This document shows positions 7,593-9,351 of a stretch of 9,351 bases of DNA, one piece after another. The stretch is from an uncultured Eubacteriales bacterium. Lineage in GTDB: Bacteria; Bacillota; Clostridia; Oscillospirales; CAG-272. A program made the position numbers and the translations under genes. The DNA lies in the NCBI GenBank assembly GCA_900552255.1, contig URZF01000042.1, positions 1 through 9,351 of the forward strand. Reading direction: 5' to 3'. Position 1 is the stretch's first letter, and the number at the start of each line of letters is the position of its first letter. The notes under the pieces were generated by a model. It was not told the origin of the DNA, searched no databases, and saw nothing but the letters and a program-made list of their open reading frames with translations.

Positions 7593-7626
7593 CAAAAAGG
7601 ATTGCAAAAGCAATCCTTTTTGTTAT
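7589..7626. terminator. Perfect bidirectional terminator between convergent genes
   Basis: A perfect 17-bp stem (7589-7605 with 7610-7626) encloses an AAAA loop. Each strand ends its stem with a run of five T (CCTTTTTGTTAT), so the hairpin can stop transcripts from both directions. The TAA stop of the EamA gene (7590-7592) lies inside the left arm, and the minus-strand gene stops at 7631-7633, only 4 bases beyond the right arm. Confidence 0.95.
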
Positions 7627-7630
7627 GTTA

Positions 7631-9346
7631 TCAGCCCATGAGGTCTTCAAAATCCTCTTCGGTGAGGGAATAAAAGAAAATATCATATTCGATGGGATAT
7701 CCTTCGGTTCCCAGTGAAATGATGACATTGCGATAGCGTAAAGATGTCAGTTGGTCAATATAGACGAAGATAAGGCATGTAATCGAGCCGTCCTCGTTCG
7801 GAACTGCGGTGATCAGAATATTCTCTTCATCGACATCGGCGGAATTGGAAAAGGTAGTACTTGGAGAAAATGCAAGACTATACAGTAAATTATACAAAGC
7901 ATCTGTGCTGTTAACATTGATCATGATCATCTGGATGGATTCTCCAGTGGGAATTGAGGTACAGTAGGAATCTTCTTCTTTTGAGCTTAGAATAATACCG
8001 TGCACGGTAGTGCCGTTGGCCACTCTCATGGCAGAAGTAGAATGCGGCTCGGATATTTCGGAGACGACGTTTTCACCGATCCAGTATTTGATGGTAGCTT
8101 CCTTCTTGAAGAAATCATCCAGACTGAGATTAAGAGCTTCCAGGGAATCGATCTGTGAGATTTCCACGGCGAGATTGAGATTCTGTCCATTGGAATAGCT
8201 GGCGGTATTGATTCCGACGACAAGTCCCGCTTCGTTGACGAGAGGTCCGCCGCTGTTCCCGGAGGAGATCGGTGCGGTTGTTTGGATGTATTTTACACCC
8301 GGAGCATCGGAAAGCTCCCTATTTACCGTGGAAACGATACCGCTGGAAAAGGTGCCGGTAAGACCGAGCGAGCTGCCCAGCGCATAGACGGCGTCGCCCG
8401 TTTGCGGCAGCTCTTCGGAAATATCGAGATAGGAAACGACATCGCTGCCGATATCCGCTTGCAGAATCGCGATATCTTTTTCCTTGTCGTATGCAATCAC
8501 ATGGGTTATGCTGTATTCTTTTTCTTCGGACGTTTTCACGACGATCTCTCTGGCGTTTTCAATGACATGGTAGTTGGTTACGACTTGGCCGTCTTCCGAA
8601 ATGAAGAAGCCGGAGCCGGTTGCCCAGGCATAGCCGTTCAGCCGATAGGTATTGATTTCCACGGTCCCGGGGTTGATGCACTTGAAGATTTCCGTTGCGG
8701 AGAGCGTTTGAAGCTTCCACTCGGCCTTGACGGTGATATTTTCTGTAATGGAGGAAATATCCGCGCTCCATTGAACGAAATCATAGTGATTTTTCGAGAC
8801 CGTCGGAGATAAGGCGGCTTCGCCTTGGCGCACCGTTTGTGTCAGCTGTGCGTCATCCTCCGCTGTGCCGCCGTTTAAGTCAAACGTAACCGTGTAAAGC
8901 GGAATCCATTCGGCTTTGATCGTCATATCTCCTGTAACAGAGGAGAAATCCTCGCTCCATCCAAGAAGCTCATATCCCTCTCGTGATACGGAGGGCGCTT
9001 CGGCGGCTTCGCCGTCGACCACCTGCTGGGTCAGCTTGGCGCCATCCTGCGAGACACCTTCTTCCGCAGAAAAGACGACGGTATGTATCTTTTTCCAAAT
9101 CGGTTTTACCGTAGTGGCACTGGAAGGCGTTTGATAATCGCCGTCCCAGCCGGCAAGGACATAGCCTTCTTTTGTGATTTCCGGAGGCGTGATGACGACG
9201 CCGTCCTTGTAGGTTTGCTTTAATGTTCCGGAGACAAGCGTGGCATCTCCGATATCAAACACCACTTTGGTTCCGCCGCAACCGGCGAGCATCAGAAGCA
9301 TCATGGCGCAGACAAGAAGAAACAATATGCGATTTCTTTTTTTCAT
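7631..9346 (-). CDS. Secreted lipoprotein with InlB-like repeats and HtrA-type serine protease domain
   Basis: This 571-residue protein begins with a basic MKKRNR, a hydrophobic stretch and the lipobox LAGC (C23), so it should be a lipid-anchored, outward-facing lipoprotein. Residues 27-213 hold three InlB/Listeria-Bacteroides-type repeats. Residues of about 214-400 form a trypsin-like fold of the DegP/HtrA (S1C) type. H260 is in NYHVI, D291 in KDIAIL and S365 in GNSGGP, and the spacing (31 and 74) is close to DegP's (30 and 75). The triad is intact, so an active protease is expected. No PDZ domain is seen. Residues 414-571 are unrecognised, with single Cys at 462 and 524. The start at 9346 is chosen because it begins the signal peptide; the upstream DNA is outside the window. 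The gene is convergent with the operon. Target and regulation are unknown. Confidence 0.95.
   Translation of the reverse strand: MKKRNRILFLLVCAMMLLMLAGCGGTKVVFDIGDATLVSGTLKQTYKDGVVITPPEITKEGYVLAGWDGDYQTPSSATTVKPIWKKIHTVVFSAEEGVSQDGAKLTQQVVDGEAAEAPSVSREGYELLGWSEDFSSVTGDMTIKAEWIPLYTVTFDLNGGTAEDDAQLTQTVRQGEAALSPTVSKNHYDFVQWSADISSITENITVKAEWKLQTLSATEIFKCINPGTVEINTYRLNGYAWATGSGFFISEDGQVVTNYHVIENAREIVVKTSEEKEYSITHVIAYDKEKDIAILQADIGSDVVSYLDISEELPQTGDAVYALGSSLGLTGTFSSGIVSTVNRELSDAPGVKYIQTTAPISSGNSGGPLVNEAGLVVGINTASYSNGQNLNLAVEISQIDSLEALNLSLDDFFKKEATIKYWIGENVVSEISEPHSTSAMRVANGTTVHGIILSSKEEDSYCTSIPTGESIQMIMINVNSTDALYNLLYSLAFSPSTTFSNSADVDEENILITAVPNEDGSITCLIFVYIDQLTSLRYRNVIISLGTEGYPIEYDIFFYSLTEEDFEDLMG
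8708..8896 (-). repeat. InlB-like repeat 3
   Basis: Residues 151-213 contain YTVTFDLNGG, the strongest family start, then AQLTQTVRQGEAALSPTVS, VQWSADISSITENITVKAEW. It leads straight into the protease domain from about residue 214. Repeats 2 and 3 are both 63 residues, which supports a modular origin. Confidence 0.88.
8897..9085 (-). repeat. InlB-like repeat 2
   Basis: Residues 88-150 contain HTVVFSAEEG, AKLTQQVVDGEAAEAPSVSREGY, ELLGWSEDFSSVTGDMTIKAEW. It shares the LTQ..V..GEAA.., GW/QWS.D.SS.T and I/VKAEW blocks with repeat 3. The DNA is also visibly related, so duplication is likely. Confidence 0.85.
9086..9268 (-). repeat. InlB-like repeat 1 of the lipoprotein protease (degenerate)
   Basis: Residues 27-87 follow the pattern of the family: a starting beta strand (KVVFDIG), GYVLAGWDGD and a closing VKPIWKK. 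It lacks the FDLNGG start and a clear LTQ segment, so it is the most divergent of the three. It lies directly after the lipid-anchored Cys, where it could act as a membrane-proximal stalk. Confidence 0.75.
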
Positions 9347-9351
9347 AGATT

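Noticed and set aside
8282..8812. Plus-strand open frame of 176 codons
   Set aside because: It is antisense to the protease domain, whose catalytic triad and lipoprotein signal are clear.
1..9351. CRISPR arrays, insertion sequences, tRNA or rRNA genes
   Set aside because: No regularly spaced direct repeats, transposase motifs, terminal inverted repeats or tRNA-like cloverleaf sequences were seen on either strand.

Overview
The window looks like chromosomal DNA of an anaerobic, moderately GC-rich Firmicute, probably a Clostridia-type gut or sediment bacterium. This is inferred from strong AGGAGG-type ribosome binding sites, a sigma-A-like promoter, third codon positions that are mostly G or C by eye, a stand-alone SufB/SufC pair of the minimal (SMS-type) kind typical of anaerobes, a Firmicutes-type LUD protein, and a lipoprotein with InlB/Listeria-Bacteroides-type repeats. 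No species can be named from the sequence.

Layout. Positions 1-75 are probably the last 24 codons of an upstream gene, followed by a hairpin terminator at 83-113. A sigma-A-like promoter with an extended -10 (204-232) precedes seven tightly packed plus-strand genes: an MBL-fold hydrolase, glutamyl-tRNA synthetase, glutaminyl-tRNA synthetase, a LUD-domain protein, a SufC-like ATPase, a SufB/D-like scaffold and an EamA/DMT transporter. The gaps are 35, 15, -4, 12, 25 and -4 bases. No other promoter or terminator is visible inside, so this reads as one operon of about 7.3 kb. It ends at a perfect 17-bp hairpin (7589-7626) that overlaps the last stop codon and also serves the convergent minus-strand gene.

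That minus-strand gene (7631-9346) encodes a secreted lipoprotein. Its order is a lipobox signal peptide, three InlB-like repeats, a complete HtrA/DegP-type serine protease domain without a PDZ domain, and an unrecognised C-terminal domain of about 155 residues. Its promoter lies beyond the window.

How the genes fit together. The two synthetases charge tRNA-Glu and tRNA-Gln directly. The SufC/SufB pair is a two-gene Fe-S cluster assembly scaffold. The LUD protein next to it has a Cys-rich C-terminus and could be an Fe-S client, which is inference. The hydrolase and transporter have no assigned substrate. The most interesting points are the modular lipoprotein protease with its unknown C-terminal domain, the minimal Fe-S pair beside a Cys-rich LUD protein, and a divergent-looking, long GluRS placed directly before a GlnRS.
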